From Candidatus Altarchaeota archaeon (GTDB lineage: Archaea; Altiarchaeota; Altiarchaeia; JAFGQM01): a stretch of DNA of 23,221 nt. Position 1 is the first letter of the stretch. Every line of letters begins with the position of its first letter. Shown here in pieces: positions 22,983 through 23,221 of the stretch. The stretch is taken from NCBI GenBank assembly GCA_016935655.1, contig JAFGQM010000012.1:1-23221 (forward strand), in the 5' to 3' direction. The position numbers and the translations under genes are program-made. The notes beneath the pieces are model-generated. The model was not told where the DNA came from. It was given only the letters and a program-made list of their open reading frames with translations, and made no database searches.

Positions 22983-23221
22983 ATGGCTAAGTTGGGGGTT
23001 AGGTCACAGGCCACAGGGAATACCATACTATTGGTTACCCTGTTAACATTTATTGTAGCTTCTATAGCTACTGCTCTACCTCAGGACTTCACGATCAAGG
23101 TGGACGCCGATGGCTACACCTTGGACCAGGACATCCGCCTGTTCGTCTCTGGACCCCCCAACACAGCATTTAAAGTACGAATTCTAACGGCGGATGTCCT
23201 TATTCTTACAAAGTCCGGCAG
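22983..23221 (+). CDS. secreted or membrane-anchored protein, 5' part only
   Basis: About 79 codons before the window end. The N-terminus is a signal peptide or signal anchor: a short polar and basic head (MAKLGVRSQATGN), then a hydrophobic run of about 19 residues (TILLVTLLTFIVASIATAL). After it the sequence PQDFTIKVDADGYTLDQDIRL looks like the first strands of a beta-sandwich, as in archaeal cell-surface or sugar-binding-like proteins. The GGGG near 22975 is a possible SD. Family cannot be named from this fragment. Confidence 0.75.
   Translation, partial: MAKLGVRSQATGNTILLVTLLTFIVASIATALPQDFTIKVDADGYTLDQDIRLFVSGPPNTAFKVRILTADVLILTKSG

Overview
This is archaeal DNA. The plus-strand gene at 19685-20227 encodes the archaeal/eukaryotic-type ribosomal protein L10e, and several gene starts are preceded by archaeal TATA boxes about 25 bp upstream of plausible transcription starts. 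Gene packing is tight, with many ATGA overlaps, and some starts are TTG or GTG. I cannot place the lineage from sequence alone; a DPANN or other uncultured archaeon is possible. Nearly all genes are on the minus strand, so the operons read from high to low coordinates.

Region 1 (1-13214, minus) is a large cell-surface sugar locus built around nonulosonic (sialic/legionaminic-like) acids. In transcription order: a radical SAM/SPASM protein, a divergent NeuB-like synthase, an SpsF-like cytidylyltransferase, a Gfo/Idh/MocA oxidoreductase, a GNAT acetyltransferase, a class III (glutamate-1-semialdehyde-type) aminotransferase and a nitrilase-family amidohydrolase. After a fresh promoter near 6600 come an N-acetyl-sugar amidotransferase (WbpG/PseA type), HisH-like glutaminase, HisF-like ammonia-channel subunit, a second amidotransferase, and then, beyond a 1.1-kb disturbed stretch, a canonical NeuB and NeuC (cut by the window edge). 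The expected logic is: UDP-HexNAc to ManNAc-type sugar (NeuC), condensation with phosphoenolpyruvate (NeuB), CMP activation (cytidylyltransferase), with amination, acetylation and acetamidino formation as decorations.

Region 2 (1460-2660) interrupts that locus and is the most scrambled part of the window. It has a 3' fragment of a TrmB-like regulator, a five-copy repeat array, a roughly 180-bp inverted-repeat element with an internal long hairpin, a 36-residue ORF, and a decayed MntA-HepT (MNT/HEPN) toxin-antitoxin pair. The 3' end of the neighbouring amidotransferase gene now reads antisense through the hepT remnant.

Region 3 (13324-19567) continues the surface-glycan theme: a zinc-ribbon methyltransferase on the plus strand, then on the minus strand a UDP-glucose/UDP-HexNAc 6-dehydrogenase, a four-helix EamA/ArnE-like flippase subunit, an (alpha/alpha)-toroid protein that may be a glycan lyase, and a GT-B glycosyltransferase.

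Region 4 (19685-23221) is housekeeping: rpl10e (plus), a SERCA-type calcium P-type ATPase (minus), and, divergent from it, the start of a secreted or membrane-anchored protein running off the end. The most interesting biology is the upstream half of region 1, where the NeuB paralogue and the Gfo/Idh enzyme have both lost the family's usual catalytic residues while sitting in one translationally coupled operon with a radical SAM enzyme.
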